DNA from: Halobacillus litoralis
GTDB lineage: Bacteria; Bacillota; Bacilli; Bacillales; Halobacillaceae
Length of the DNA: 64,000 bases
Assembly (NCBI RefSeq): GCF_020524025.1
Contig: NZ_JAIVKN010000004.1
Location: forward strand, 1 to 64,000
Direction: 5' to 3'
Part shown: in pieces, positions 36,870 to 45,446 of the stretch
Numbering within the stretch: position 1 is the first letter of the stretch
Layout of the letters: every line of letters starts with the position of its first letter
Made by a program: the position numbers and the translations under genes
Notes under the pieces: generated by a model
The model's database searches: none
Told to the model about the DNA's origin: nothing
What the model saw: only the letters and a program-made list of their open reading frames with translations

Positions 36870-38285
36870 TTATAAGAAAAACAAAACAAACAGCTGCAGG
36901 TAAATCTGCACCATTACATAAAAGGCAAGGGCATATTTGTAGTTGAACAGCAGGCCGTTCTTAATAATGCTGAGCCTATTTACTGAACTTAAAATAATTG
37001 AAGGTAAAATAAGCGGCGACAGCATGATTGAAATAACGCTTCCTGATGTTATCCCGAGGACAACAATTTCTGGTGGATAGGGCAGCTCCACGCCTTGTAA
37101 TATACCTGAAACGAGAACGATGACTGTGAGTGGCCCAAGTCCAATAAATCCTAAGATAATAACGACAAAAGGCAGGACCCATAAAAAGTTTAAAAATGGT
37201 ACGGCATCGGTTACATAAAAAAGACCGTCGATAATGTATTCTCCATATCCCGACTGATTCACAGCATTAATTAAAAAGCCGGCTGCCAGCAGAATGGAGA
37301 ACTGCTGGGCTTTACCCGGGATGCTTTTGGTTACGTACGTTCTGCCATTCTCTATAATGGCACTGCTTCTTCTACGAATGATGAAGTAGAAAATCACCCA
37401 GGCAACAATTACGATGGGGATTATATTCAATAGTTTTACATCTATGATGGCGTTGATAAGAAAAATGGAACCAAATAACGTAACGAATAAAAAGGCGAAT
37501 TCCACTACGTCTCGATTTCCTTTTGTCTCCTGTTTCTTTTCTTCAGCAATTTTAGCGAGCTGCTCCTGGATGCCCTCTGTAAGGTCGATTCCGTAATGCC
37601 GCTCCTGGAAGTGCGAGAAGAGAACAGATAAGAAAATCCCGGCTAACGAGATGATAAACCCCTGAAGGATGGACAAGCCGAGCGATGCACCAAGCGCGTC
37701 GACGGCAAAAATGAAACTGGGAATGCTGACAACCCACATCGTCGTTAAGGAAAACGCACGAAGTAAGGCCGTTCCTTTATAATTCTCCCAAGCTTCTCCT
37801 TTTTGATTGCTTAAGAAGTCATTAATCATTCCGTAAACCATAGGGATCGAACCAAATAGTAAAAAGTAGGAGATAATCTGCGTAATTACCATCATCCCAA
37901 AATAAAATTTGCGGCTTGTATTGAGCAGTTTTTGGGCGAAATTGATGACTGATTTAATGTATGGCTTTTCTTCTAACACCCAGCTGATTGTCGGAACAAT
38001 AAGCAAAAGAGCAATCAGTCCGCTCATCACTGTAAATCCAGATACGCTGCCTTCGATGAGCGAAGTGCCTGCTGAAAAGTGGACAATTAAGGCGATTATG
38101 AAAAGGAAGAGTGATACCCCTGCCTGTTTTAAGGGCAGAAAGAAATATCCAAGTAAAAAGGAAGCCAGCCCAAATAAAGAAAGCGTAGCTGATAGCACTT
38201 CTCCTCCTATGAAATAAACAATAAAATGCATGAGGACATATAAACTAATACATAAGGTATAGCCTATTTTGGCCAGTTGTACCAT
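36870..38285 (-). CDS. Polytopic membrane protein, putative permease (ion-transporter-like)
   Basis: 471 aa, eleven to twelve hydrophobic helices. A cytoplasmic charged loop (HFQERHYGIDLTEGIQEQLAKIAEEKKQETKGNRD) in the middle divides two halves. The helix-breaking segment GLGPLTVIVLVSGILQGV and ITSGSVISIMLSPLILPSI near the C-terminus recall ion-transporter or nucleoside-gate families. No specific family recognised. It follows the rhodopsin gene in the same direction but a strong palindromic terminator separates them. Confidence 0.6.
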   Translation of the reverse strand: MVQLAKIGYTLCISLYVLMHFIVYFIGGEVLSATLSLFGLASFLLGYFFLPLKQAGVSLFLFIIALIVHFSAGTSLIEGSVSGFTVMSGLIALLLIVPTISWVLEEKPYIKSVINFAQKLLNTSRKFYFGMMVITQIISYFLLFGSIPMVYGMINDFLSNQKGEAWENYKGTALLRAFSLTTMWVVSIPSFIFAVDALGASLGLSILQGFIISLAGIFLSVLFSHFQERHYGIDLTEGIQEQLAKIAEEKKQETKGNRDVVEFAFLFVTLFGSIFLINAIIDVKLLNIIPIVIVAWVIFYFIIRRRSSAIIENGRTYVTKSIPGKAQQFSILLAAGFLINAVNQSGYGEYIIDGLFYVTDAVPFLNFLWVLPFVVIILGFIGLGPLTVIVLVSGILQGVELPYPPEIVVLGITSGSVISIMLSPLILPSIILSSVNRLSIIKNGLLFNYKYALAFYVMVQIYLQLFVLFFL

Positions 38286-38588
38286 TGCTGATGCTCCAAT
38301 CCTGGATCAATGTCTTGACCTTACACATCTTACCATAAGGAAGATCATTTATCTCAAGTCGTGCATGGGACCTTTCAGGACGCTTACTTTATTACTTATC
38401 AATCCTATGGCTGTTCTATAGCTCGGCCATAGGATTGAACATTGCGGGAACGTAGGACCGGGTACATGATTTAAAAAAGGATGCTGCGCAGCATCCTTTT
38501 TTAAATAGCATCTGTTTACACGCGATGTTGATTTTATATTCAGGTGGGCATGAACCCTTAACTAGAGCTGAGGACAGGCACCATGACC
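38286..38588. other. Intergenic region with two inverted repeats
   Basis: Contains an 11-bp-arm inverted repeat AATCCTATGGC / GCCATAGGATT (38401-38411, 38426-38436; 14-base loop) without a T tail, and the perfect palindromic terminator at 38471-38504. No ORF. Confidence 0.5.
38471..38504. terminator. Terminator after the rhodopsin gene, perfect 34-bp palindrome
   Basis: Arms 38471-38487 and 38488-38504 are exact complements with A/T runs at both ends. Confidence 0.8.
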
Positions 38589-39269
38589 TTACTTATACAA
38601 TCTGCGCAGCCCATGCAAATCCAAAATGCTGAATCCCACTTTTGAAAAAATCGGTAAAATAATAAAAGCTGCCACATCGACCATATCCTGGGTAAGTCCT
38701 ACCCCGGAAGGACCGAGCAGCCATGCTGTCGGATAAAGAACCCAAAAGCATGTGAGGTAAGCGGCGCACCTTCGATAATGTACAGAGAGTTTATGGCCGA
38801 AGGTATCTGCTATCCGTCGTAATGGGAACCAAACGATGTACAAAATCAACAGGAGTGCGATAACCCCGAGAGTGTACCAAATATATTTAATAAAGCCTGT
38901 GGAAAAATCGGCGATTAAACCAGTCAGAATCATAAAAACATCCAAAGATACTAAAGTTACAAGCAATGTTTTGTTCTTTTTATCTACATAAATCATAGCT
39001 GTAAGGCCTAAAGCGAGTAATAAAAGCGGAGTGGTTACGACCCAATCAAGATACCTCGCAAAATAAACAGTGCGCTCAGATTGTTTAAGCACGCCCTGGC
39101 CGAAAGCGATCGCTAAATAGGCTGCACCTGACCATAATGGAATGGTAATGGCGAGGAAGTATTCATAGGTCGGCACCCCTTTTGGGCGTCGGCTTAAATA
39201 ATAGAAATACAAAGCACCAGCCAGCATGATAAGAGAGTACAAGTAATGCAGAGTTGAAAAGTTTTCCAC
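38589..39269 (-). CDS. Microbial rhodopsin, xenorhodopsin/Anabaena-sensory-rhodopsin type
   Basis: 226 aa, seven transmembrane helices. Helix C reads ARYLDWVVTTPLLLLA: R72, counterion D75, T79 and A86 at the position of the BR proton donor (motif D-T-A). Helix F contains CFWVLYPTAWLLGP. Helix G reads FIILPIFSKVGFSILDLHGL, with retinal Lys K210 and Pro at 206 where BR has Asp212. Pro at that place, and numbering equal to Anabaena sensory rhodopsin (D75, P206, K210), mark the xenorhodopsin group, whose studied members pump protons inward or act as sensors. Start GTG behind CGGAGGTGA. No carotenoid or retinal-forming gene is nearby. Confidence 0.92.
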   Translation of the reverse strand: MENFSTLHYLYSLIMLAGALYFYYLSRRPKGVPTYEYFLAITIPLWSGAAYLAIAFGQGVLKQSERTVYFARYLDWVVTTPLLLLALGLTAMIYVDKKNKTLLVTLVSLDVFMILTGLIADFSTGFIKYIWYTLGVIALLLILYIVWFPLRRIADTFGHKLSVHYRRCAAYLTCFWVLYPTAWLLGPSGVGLTQDMVDVAAFIILPIFSKVGFSILDLHGLRRLYK

Positions 39270-39629
39270 GAGCTGTCACCTCCGTTTTTTAGCTTCTACT
39301 AGTGTGTCCAAAAACTGGTAAATGTAAAAGGAGAGACGAGGTCATGGGCTGGAAAGAGTTATTGATATAGGTGCAATCCTGCATGTCATTGATTACTTCT
39401 CCTGTTTAAGAGGGGAGATATTTATATGTTCCTAATTGAGAGGGGTTTGCAGAGGTCTTCCCCAATAAAGAGGTCTGATCTCAATTGTGAACAATATTGT
39501 AATTTTTATGAAAAATAAAGAAAAAACAGGATGAAGGTGATAAACTATTAGATAAATCCTGTTGTTTTCTCATAAGGATATACAGATGTTTTGAAAGCGG
39601 TTTATTAAATTAGAAAAGGTTGATGAAAA
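39270..39629. other. Divergent interval between rhodopsin and prolyl hydroxylase genes
   Basis: 360 bases, no ORF with a ribosome site. It must hold the promoters of both flanking genes. A possible inverted repeat AATTGAG...CTCAATT lies near 39435-39487. No clear operator recognised. Confidence 0.35.
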
Positions 39630-40265
39630 GTGACCATGCAAGTAAAAGAGGCTTCTATTTTTGATCACACAGGCAGCAAGATTATAACGGAAGATCGTGA
39701 AATATCGGTGATCGCTAAAATGGAAGATCCAAAGATTGCTGTATTGGGGAACGTAGTTAGTGAGGCAGAGTGTAAAGAGCTTATTCGACTTTCTAAAGAT
39801 CGGATGAACCGATCAAAAATTGGGTCGAAACACGAAGTGAGCGATATAAGAACAAGCAGCAGTACCTTCCTGCCGGAGGATGACATTACCACCAGAGTCG
39901 AAAGAAGAATCGCTCAAGTGATGAACGTCCCTGTAGAACATGGAGAAGGTCTTCACATCCTAAATTATAAACCAGGCCAGGAATATAAAGCCCACTACGA
40001 TTATTTCCGATCCAAGGTGAAAGCAGCCAATAACCCCAGGATCAGCACGCTTGTCCTATATTTAAATGATGTAGAAGAGGGTGGGGAAACCTACTTTCCA
40101 CATATGAACCTATCAATCTGCCCTCATCAAGGCATGGCTGTCTATTTTGAGTATTTTTATTCCGACCCGGTCGTTAATGAACGGACACTACATGGTGGTT
40201 CCCCTGTTATATCCGGGGAAAAGTGGGCAGCGACGATGTGGGTGCGTAGAAAACAGTATCGTTAA
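39630..40265 (+). CDS. 2-oxoglutarate/Fe(II)-dependent prolyl 4-hydroxylase
   Basis: 211 aa, close to the length of the Bacillus anthracis P4H. Iron ligands H122-x-D124 (AHYDYF) and H188 (TLHGGSPV) and the 2-oxoglutarate Lys K198 (SGEKWAATMWVR) are all present. LNYKPGQEYKAHYD and GGETYFP are family signatures. It hydroxylates prolines in a peptide or protein, requiring oxygen and ascorbate-type reductant. Likely target proteins in bacilli are poorly known. GTG start with AAAAGG 11 bases ahead; start slightly uncertain. Confidence 0.88.
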   Translation: MTMQVKEASIFDHTGSKIITEDREISVIAKMEDPKIAVLGNVVSEAECKELIRLSKDRMNRSKIGSKHEVSDIRTSSSTFLPEDDITTRVERRIAQVMNVPVEHGEGLHILNYKPGQEYKAHYDYFRSKVKAANNPRISTLVLYLNDVEEGGETYFPHMNLSICPHQGMAVYFEYFYSDPVVNERTLHGGSPVISGEKWAATMWVRRKQYR

Positions 40266-40328
40266 GAGGAAATAATAAAAGGTAGTAAGGCAAACCTGTT
40301 CATAGTAAATACATTCATAAAAAATAAA

Positions 40329-40366
40329 ACACCCCGATCATCCATAACTGGGAGATTGGGGTGTAA
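40329..40366 (+). terminator. Terminator of prolyl hydroxylase gene
   Basis: ACACCCC (40329-40335) and GGGGTGT (40358-40364) arms with extra pairs GATC/GATT next to the loop. Confidence 0.6.
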
Positions 40367-40425
40367 CTAAGATAAATAGGTGAAAGGCTGACGATAGATG
40401 CTGGATTGAGGTGAAGCATCACCTA

Positions 40426-42522
40426 TCAATCCTTGTGCTTCTTATCTTCAGCTTTTTCTTTTTTCTTGTCCTTTTCATCTCGCTTTTTCTTCTTGTCTTT
40501 CTTCTTTTTATCCTCTTTCTGCTTTTTTCTTTCTTTCTTCTTTGATTTTTCAGCTTTTTCTTCTTCTTCCTTTTTCCGTTCTTCTTTCTTATCCTTATCC
40601 TTATCCAATTTAGCGGCCAATGGTAAGTCCAATGTCTTTTTTTTTAGTTGAGATGTGGACTTCGATAGGATCGCCGCAAATACTTTCGTCGCTGTCTTAC
40701 TGCTGGAGGAGGACAAGTAATGCTCTTCATCTGTTTGGTCATAACCAAGCCATACAGCTCCTGTGAGTCCGGCGGTATATCCAACGAACCAATGGTCTTT
40801 TCCTCGATTTCCAGTAGAAAGAGGTACTTCCGTTGTGCCGGTTTTCCCTGCAACTTCAAACCCATTGACTTGTGCGCCTGTCCCGGTTCCTTCCTCAACC
40901 ACACCTTTTAACATATAGGTGATTTTCTGAGCGGTTTCCGGCTCCATAACTTGAGTGGCATTGTCTTTCCACTCCCCTAAGATTTCTCCGTTAGAGTCTT
41001 CAATCTTAACAATGGAATGTGCTTCTACCATCTGCCCATTGTTTGGGAATGTGGAGTAAGCCTGTGCCATAGTGAGTGGAGAAGTCCCTTTTGTCATTCC
41101 GCCAAGGGCTATGCCGGGGTGATGATCTTCTTCTTCCAAGGGGATGTCGAAGCGTTCTAAAGCATCGATCCCATATTGAACGCCCATTTGATTTAGTAAC
41201 CAGACGGCAGGGACATTATAGGAGTGAATAAGAGCTTCATACATCGTCGTCTGTCCGCGGTATTGATGGTCATAATTTTGAGGTTGATACCCATCAATAT
41301 TGATCGGTTGATCTTTTAAAGGATCGAAAATATCATAGCCTTGTTCCAGAGCCGGAGTATATACGGCTAAAGGCTTCATAGTAGAACCTGGCTGACGTAT
41401 TAATTGTGTGGCACGATTGAATCCCCGATAGGTATGCTCACCTCTGCCGCCAACAAGGGCATTAACTCCACCTGTAGAAGGGTTGATGAAAACACCGCCG
41501 CTTTGAACCATCTGATCCGGCTGGCTTTCTGGGAACATGCTGTCGTCTTTGAATACTTCTTCCATGGATTGTTGAATCGTCGGGTTTAACTCCGTATAAA
41601 TTTTAAGACCACCAGATAAAACTTCATTTTCAGTTAAGTCATACTTGTTAATAGCTTCATCAATGACGTGATCTACATAATAAGGATAGTTCCCTTTATA
41701 GGTATCCTTCGAATCTGTACGATCAAGTACGACCCGCTCATTTTTCGCATGTTTGAACTCATCCTCGGTAATGTAGCCTTCCTCTACCATTAAAGAGAGG
41801 ACCAGGTTTCTACGTTCAATTGATTGATCCATATTCTTAACAGGGGAAAGGACAGAAGGGGCTTTAATTAACCCTGCTAATAGGGCGGACTCATTTAAAG
41901 TCAATTCACTAACATCTTTCCCAAAGTAGGTTTTTGAAGCTTTTTGGATCCCCCAGGCACCTTCCCCGTAATAAATGTGATTTAAATAACGCTCTAGAAT
42001 TTCATCTTTTGAATAGGATCGTTCGATTTTCTTAGTAATTGTCATTTCTCTAAACTTCCGCGATAGTGTCCGATCCTGTGTTAAAAATACATTTTTGGCC
42101 AGCTGTTGTGTAATGGTACTGCCACCGGCGACTACTTCACCACTTGCGATATTTTGAAACAAAGCACGGCCAATGCCGAAGTAGTTCAGTCCGTTATGCT
42201 TATAAAAATTCTGATCTTCTGTAGAAATTACAGCTTGTATCGTGTGATCTGGTATTTTCTCCAAACTCACTCCTTCGATCGATGACTGAGCTATTTTGGA
42301 GGCCATTTCACCATTTTGACCATAGATAATCGTTGGTTTAGGAGCTGGTGTTCTTAATTGACTGACGTCGCTTTTCCAAATCAATACGTTCATGATAAGA
42401 ATCCCGGCGGAAGCCAGGAGAAGCCCCAACAATAATAATTTTTTTACCCAGCTATTATAGGAAACAGCATGCCGAAACCCCTGGGTTGAATTCTTCTGAT
42501 GTCTTTTCTTGTTTCTTTTCAC
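40426..42522 (-). CDS. Class A penicillin-binding protein (PBP1-type) with charged C-terminal tail
   Basis: About 698 aa. A basic N-terminus and one transmembrane helix (KLLLLGLLLASAGILIMNVLIW) lead into a GT51 transglycosylase domain with AVISTEDQNFYKHNGLN (catalytic Glu) and GGSTITQQLAKNVFL. The transpeptidase domain has RQPGSTMKPL (Ser-x-x-Lys), SYN, and AGKTGTTE (KTG). The last 75 residues are almost only Lys, Glu, Asp and Arg. GTG at 42522 is preferred because AGGCGGGG stands ahead. It polymerises and crosslinks peptidoglycan outside the membrane. Confidence 0.9.
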   Translation of the reverse strand: MKRNKKRHQKNSTQGFRHAVSYNSWVKKLLLLGLLLASAGILIMNVLIWKSDVSQLRTPAPKPTIIYGQNGEMASKIAQSSIEGVSLEKIPDHTIQAVISTEDQNFYKHNGLNYFGIGRALFQNIASGEVVAGGSTITQQLAKNVFLTQDRTLSRKFREMTITKKIERSYSKDEILERYLNHIYYGEGAWGIQKASKTYFGKDVSELTLNESALLAGLIKAPSVLSPVKNMDQSIERRNLVLSLMVEEGYITEDEFKHAKNERVVLDRTDSKDTYKGNYPYYVDHVIDEAINKYDLTENEVLSGGLKIYTELNPTIQQSMEEVFKDDSMFPESQPDQMVQSGGVFINPSTGGVNALVGGRGEHTYRGFNRATQLIRQPGSTMKPLAVYTPALEQGYDIFDPLKDQPINIDGYQPQNYDHQYRGQTTMYEALIHSYNVPAVWLLNQMGVQYGIDALERFDIPLEEEDHHPGIALGGMTKGTSPLTMAQAYSTFPNNGQMVEAHSIVKIEDSNGEILGEWKDNATQVMEPETAQKITYMLKGVVEEGTGTGAQVNGFEVAGKTGTTEVPLSTGNRGKDHWFVGYTAGLTGAVWLGYDQTDEEHYLSSSSSKTATKVFAAILSKSTSQLKKKTLDLPLAAKLDKDKDKKEERKKEEEEKAEKSKKKERKKQKEDKKKKDKKKKRDEKDKKKEKAEDKKHKD

Positions 42523-42847
42523 ATTTCCCCGCCTCAATCTTCAAGTATAACTAGTGAAGTGTATATTGTTCTATAGGCTCAAGGATAAGTCAATACGACA
42601 TTAGGTGGGCTTCTTCGTTAAGGACTTCTTGTTTATAGGAGACCTTTGCGTATATTTTAATATGTTATGCCTTACAAAAGTATAAGAAATAGAATAAGCT
42701 CTGGATTAATATCATAAATACTGGTAATTTAATAGATAAGGCATTCTCGTTATATCTACCTATTTCAAAAGAAATTCACTTCATACCATTTACTCAATTA
42801 TTTAATTGTACCGGCCTTTATGTCTAGACATATAAAGGAGGAGAAGT
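42523..42847. other. Divergent interval between PBP and STAND regulator genes
   Basis: 325 bases, AT-rich, no ORF with a ribosome site. Promoters for both genes are expected here but no box pair stands out. Confidence 0.3.
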
Positions 42848-44875
42848 ATGGGGATATCTAATTCAACGAGAGCGTTCCAGCAGGAAAAGTGGGCTTCTGT
42901 TTTAATGAGCCTGGAAGATGATCAGTTTGTTGGTCGTCAAAAAGAATTAGAATTCTTTCGGGATTTTCTTTATGGAAATAAGAAGATATTACATTTCTAT
43001 GGTACAGGAGGAATAGGGAAAACTTATTTGCTTCATGCTTTTCAGAGGGTAACAGAAGACATGAATGGCTTTGTTTACTTAATGGTCGATAGCGAAGATT
43101 TCGCGGGGAGTCCGGCTCATTTTGTTGAGCAGATTCTCTATGTACTGCACTCAAAATTGGATATCGATCTAATTGGAGATGCTTCTAATACAAGCCTCAA
43201 TCAATGCATTCATGCCTTGGGAAAAGCCTCTCAGCAGTATCATCTTGTTCTGGCGATAGATACGTTTGAAAAAATGGGACCTTTGGAGCGTTGGTTCCGA
43301 GAATTCTTTCTTAGAAATCTGCCTCACTCCACCTCAGTCCTATTAGCAGGCCGTTACCCACTTACTTCAGGATGGATGGATTCTCCAGCGTGGAGATCCC
43401 TGTTGACTCAAAAGTTACTTAAAGGCTTTAATTACGAACAAACGCGTTCGTACCTATATAAGTCTGGAATTAGAAATGAATCAGCACTTCAAGAATATTG
43501 GCAGTTTACAATGGGGCATCCACTTACTGTTTATCTCTCTACCATGACAGGGAATCAAGACGGGGAAGAGGATCTACCAGAAGATAAACATCAAATTCTC
43601 TCGTACCTTACCACTAAATGGTTAAAGGAAGTAACGGATCCGCAGCTTCAAGAATTAGTAGAAGCCGCAGCCATCCAACGTCATTTCAACCAGGGAACAT
43701 TGGCTTATGTCTTGAATCGGGACATTAGTACAACATTATTTACACAACTTACTTCTCTTTCATTTGTGAATCAGTCGACGAATGGATGGGGCATGCATGA
43801 CCTTATCAGATCCGCCATCCTCGTGAATTTACAACAACGAACTCCTGACCACTATCAGTCTTTAAAACAGAGATGCGCCTCTTACTACCTTCATAAAATC
43901 AATACCAATCAGACGACAGCAAAAGATATTGCGGAATATTTTTACCATATTGGTGAAGATGTAATTCAATCCTCGTTTTTTCAAGGTCATTTGGATACAA
44001 AAAAATATATAGAACACGTGGGGCCACACAATTTTCATGAAGTGGAGGCGTATTTTGAAAAAAGAAGGAAGCAGACAGAAGAAAGCATTGCTCATTATTA
44101 TCATCGCCAGTCAGACCAAACGTACAAATATTTTGTATCGGCAGAACACAATCAAAGAGAAAATGAACTGATTGACGCCGGTTATGTAGAAAAGCTTGGT
44201 TATAACGTGTGTAAACTAGTGAAAAATCATGATGGAGACACCATCGGAATTTCAATCATTGTCCCTATTCACTCGTTTACGTTGGAGCATTTAAAAAAAG
44301 AGCCCGTTTCCAGAGCTTATTTCAGTCAATTGACTGAAAAAGAGGAGAAAACGTACCGGGCTCCAAGAGATACTTGTTCTGGTTTTTTTATAAGGATGCT
44401 GGACTGCCTGGATGCTGAAGATTCCCACACAAGGTCTTTTTTATTGTACAACTTATTTCCTCTGCTTTTGTCTGGAGGGCGGATCATTACTTCCACCCCT
44501 ATCCCTTTTTTTCGTAAATTGATCCTGGCCTTTGGATTTGAAGAGGTCCCTGAAGCTACTCATTATGACTTTGGAGCGAATCGTCCTTCTCCTACGTACC
44601 TTCTCGATGTAAGGGGCTCACGGTTAACGGAATACTTAAAACAATTTTCACCACAAGATGGATATATTCGTCGAGTGGCCGCCCGGCATGGACTGACGAA
44701 GCGTGAACAAGAAATTCTCCAATACATCCATGATGAGTACTCGAATAAAGCCATATCAAAAGAACTCTACATTACCGAAGTCACAGTTAAGAAGCACGTA
44801 AGCAAAATCTTAAAGAAATTTGATGTGAGAAATCGTACACAATTAATGAAGCGAATATCCGGGATTTCCTCTTAA
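42848..44875 (+). CDS. STAND-type ATPase with C-terminal LuxR helix-turn-helix
   Basis: 675 aa. Walker A YGTGGIGKT at 51-59 and Walker B-like LVLAIDTFE (about 140). A winged-helix/helical region follows (HQILSYLTTKWLKEV..., QSLKQRCASYYLHKI). A middle segment (residues 420-590) is not recognised. The LuxR HTH at about 617-665 is LTKREQEILQYIHDEYSNKAISKELYITEVTVKKHVSKIL. The build resembles MalT/LAL-type activators, where a ligand triggers ATP-dependent oligomerisation. ATG behind AAAGGAGGAGAAGT. No obvious target operon adjoins it. Ligand unknown. Confidence 0.8.
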   Translation: MGISNSTRAFQQEKWASVLMSLEDDQFVGRQKELEFFRDFLYGNKKILHFYGTGGIGKTYLLHAFQRVTEDMNGFVYLMVDSEDFAGSPAHFVEQILYVLHSKLDIDLIGDASNTSLNQCIHALGKASQQYHLVLAIDTFEKMGPLERWFREFFLRNLPHSTSVLLAGRYPLTSGWMDSPAWRSLLTQKLLKGFNYEQTRSYLYKSGIRNESALQEYWQFTMGHPLTVYLSTMTGNQDGEEDLPEDKHQILSYLTTKWLKEVTDPQLQELVEAAAIQRHFNQGTLAYVLNRDISTTLFTQLTSLSFVNQSTNGWGMHDLIRSAILVNLQQRTPDHYQSLKQRCASYYLHKINTNQTTAKDIAEYFYHIGEDVIQSSFFQGHLDTKKYIEHVGPHNFHEVEAYFEKRRKQTEESIAHYYHRQSDQTYKYFVSAEHNQRENELIDAGYVEKLGYNVCKLVKNHDGDTIGISIIVPIHSFTLEHLKKEPVSRAYFSQLTEKEEKTYRAPRDTCSGFFIRMLDCLDAEDSHTRSFLLYNLFPLLLSGGRIITSTPIPFFRKLILAFGFEEVPEATHYDFGANRPSPTYLLDVRGSRLTEYLKQFSPQDGYIRRVAARHGLTKREQEILQYIHDEYSNKAISKELYITEVTVKKHVSKILKKFDVRNRTQLMKRISGISS

Positions 44876-44876
44876 A

Positions 44877-45224
44877 TCAATTGGATTCAGGAAGTTTTAT
44901 AATGGTGTATTTTCCTATGAGCGGAAGAGGTTTCATCTCGCCTTTTGAACTGTTGATCAATCCGATGATGAAAAGCGCTAATAACAGCAGGTTTCCTACC
45001 GGTAAAACAATCAACCAGCCAAGAATAGGGACAATTGTACCGATGGCATTGATGGCTATGGCGAGTAAAAGCAAAAGCAGCCCTTGATTTGCATGATACA
45101 TGGCAAACTTAGATTCCTTTGCAATTAAAAGAGGGAGAAAGAAAATAATGTACGATAAGATTCCAACCACCTTATTCTGCTCGATGTCCGCGGATTTTTC
45201 TTTTTCTTTTACTTGTGAATCCAT
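44877..45224 (-). CDS. DUF4870-type small membrane protein
   Basis: 115 aa with three hydrophobic helices: GILSYIIFFLPLLIAK, LLLLLLAIAINAIGTIVPILGWLIVLP and LLLALFIIGLINSSKG. KFAMYHANQGLLL is the DUF4870 signature. The ATG at 45224 has AAGGAGTG ahead; an upstream frame extension has none. It is divergent from a lipoprotein gene, with two palindromes between. Function unknown. Confidence 0.8.
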   Translation of the reverse strand: MDSQVKEKEKSADIEQNKVVGILSYIIFFLPLLIAKESKFAMYHANQGLLLLLLAIAINAIGTIVPILGWLIVLPVGNLLLLALFIIGLINSSKGEMKPLPLIGKYTIIKLPESN

Positions 45225-45292
45225 AGGAACACTCCTTGTAAGAATGATTTTTATTGAACCTAATGATACGGACTCCTGCTGATTGTTTAAAT

Positions 45293-45306
45293 TATACCTA
45301 GGTATA
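45293..45306. promoter_or_regulatory. Palindromic operator A (TATACCTAGGTATA)
   Basis: Perfect 14-bp palindrome 70 bases ahead of the DUF4870 start. Its centre lies 57 bases from that of operator B, with the same half-site TATACC. A dimeric repressor is likely; none is encoded adjacent. Confidence 0.6.
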
Positions 45307-45342
45307 GTCTTCAAAAAGATAGGAAGTCCAATTGTCCACTTG

Positions 45343-45370
45343 AAAAAACTATACCCGGGTATAGTTTTTT
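45343..45370. promoter_or_regulatory. Palindromic operator B, perfect 28-bp palindrome
   Basis: Arms AAAAAACTATACCC (45343-45356) and complement (45357-45370) without a loop. It includes TATACCCGGGTATA, the operator A half-site. The absence of a loop and the position upstream of two divergent genes favour an operator over a terminator. Confidence 0.6.
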
Positions 45371-45446
45371 CCTTTTCGAACAGTTGATACGATTGATACG
45401 AAAGGGTACCCATAAGGCAACGAAACCACCTAAGGGAGGAAATGCT

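Noticed and set aside
38589-39269. Outward proton pump or chloride pump of the bacteriorhodopsin/halorhodopsin type
   Set aside because: Pro at the position of Asp212 and Ala at the proton-donor position do not fit BR; D75 excludes halorhodopsin.
45343-45370. The 28-bp palindrome as an intrinsic terminator
   Set aside because: It has no loop, lies upstream of both divergent genes, and shares half-sites with a second palindrome lacking any T run, so an operator is more likely.
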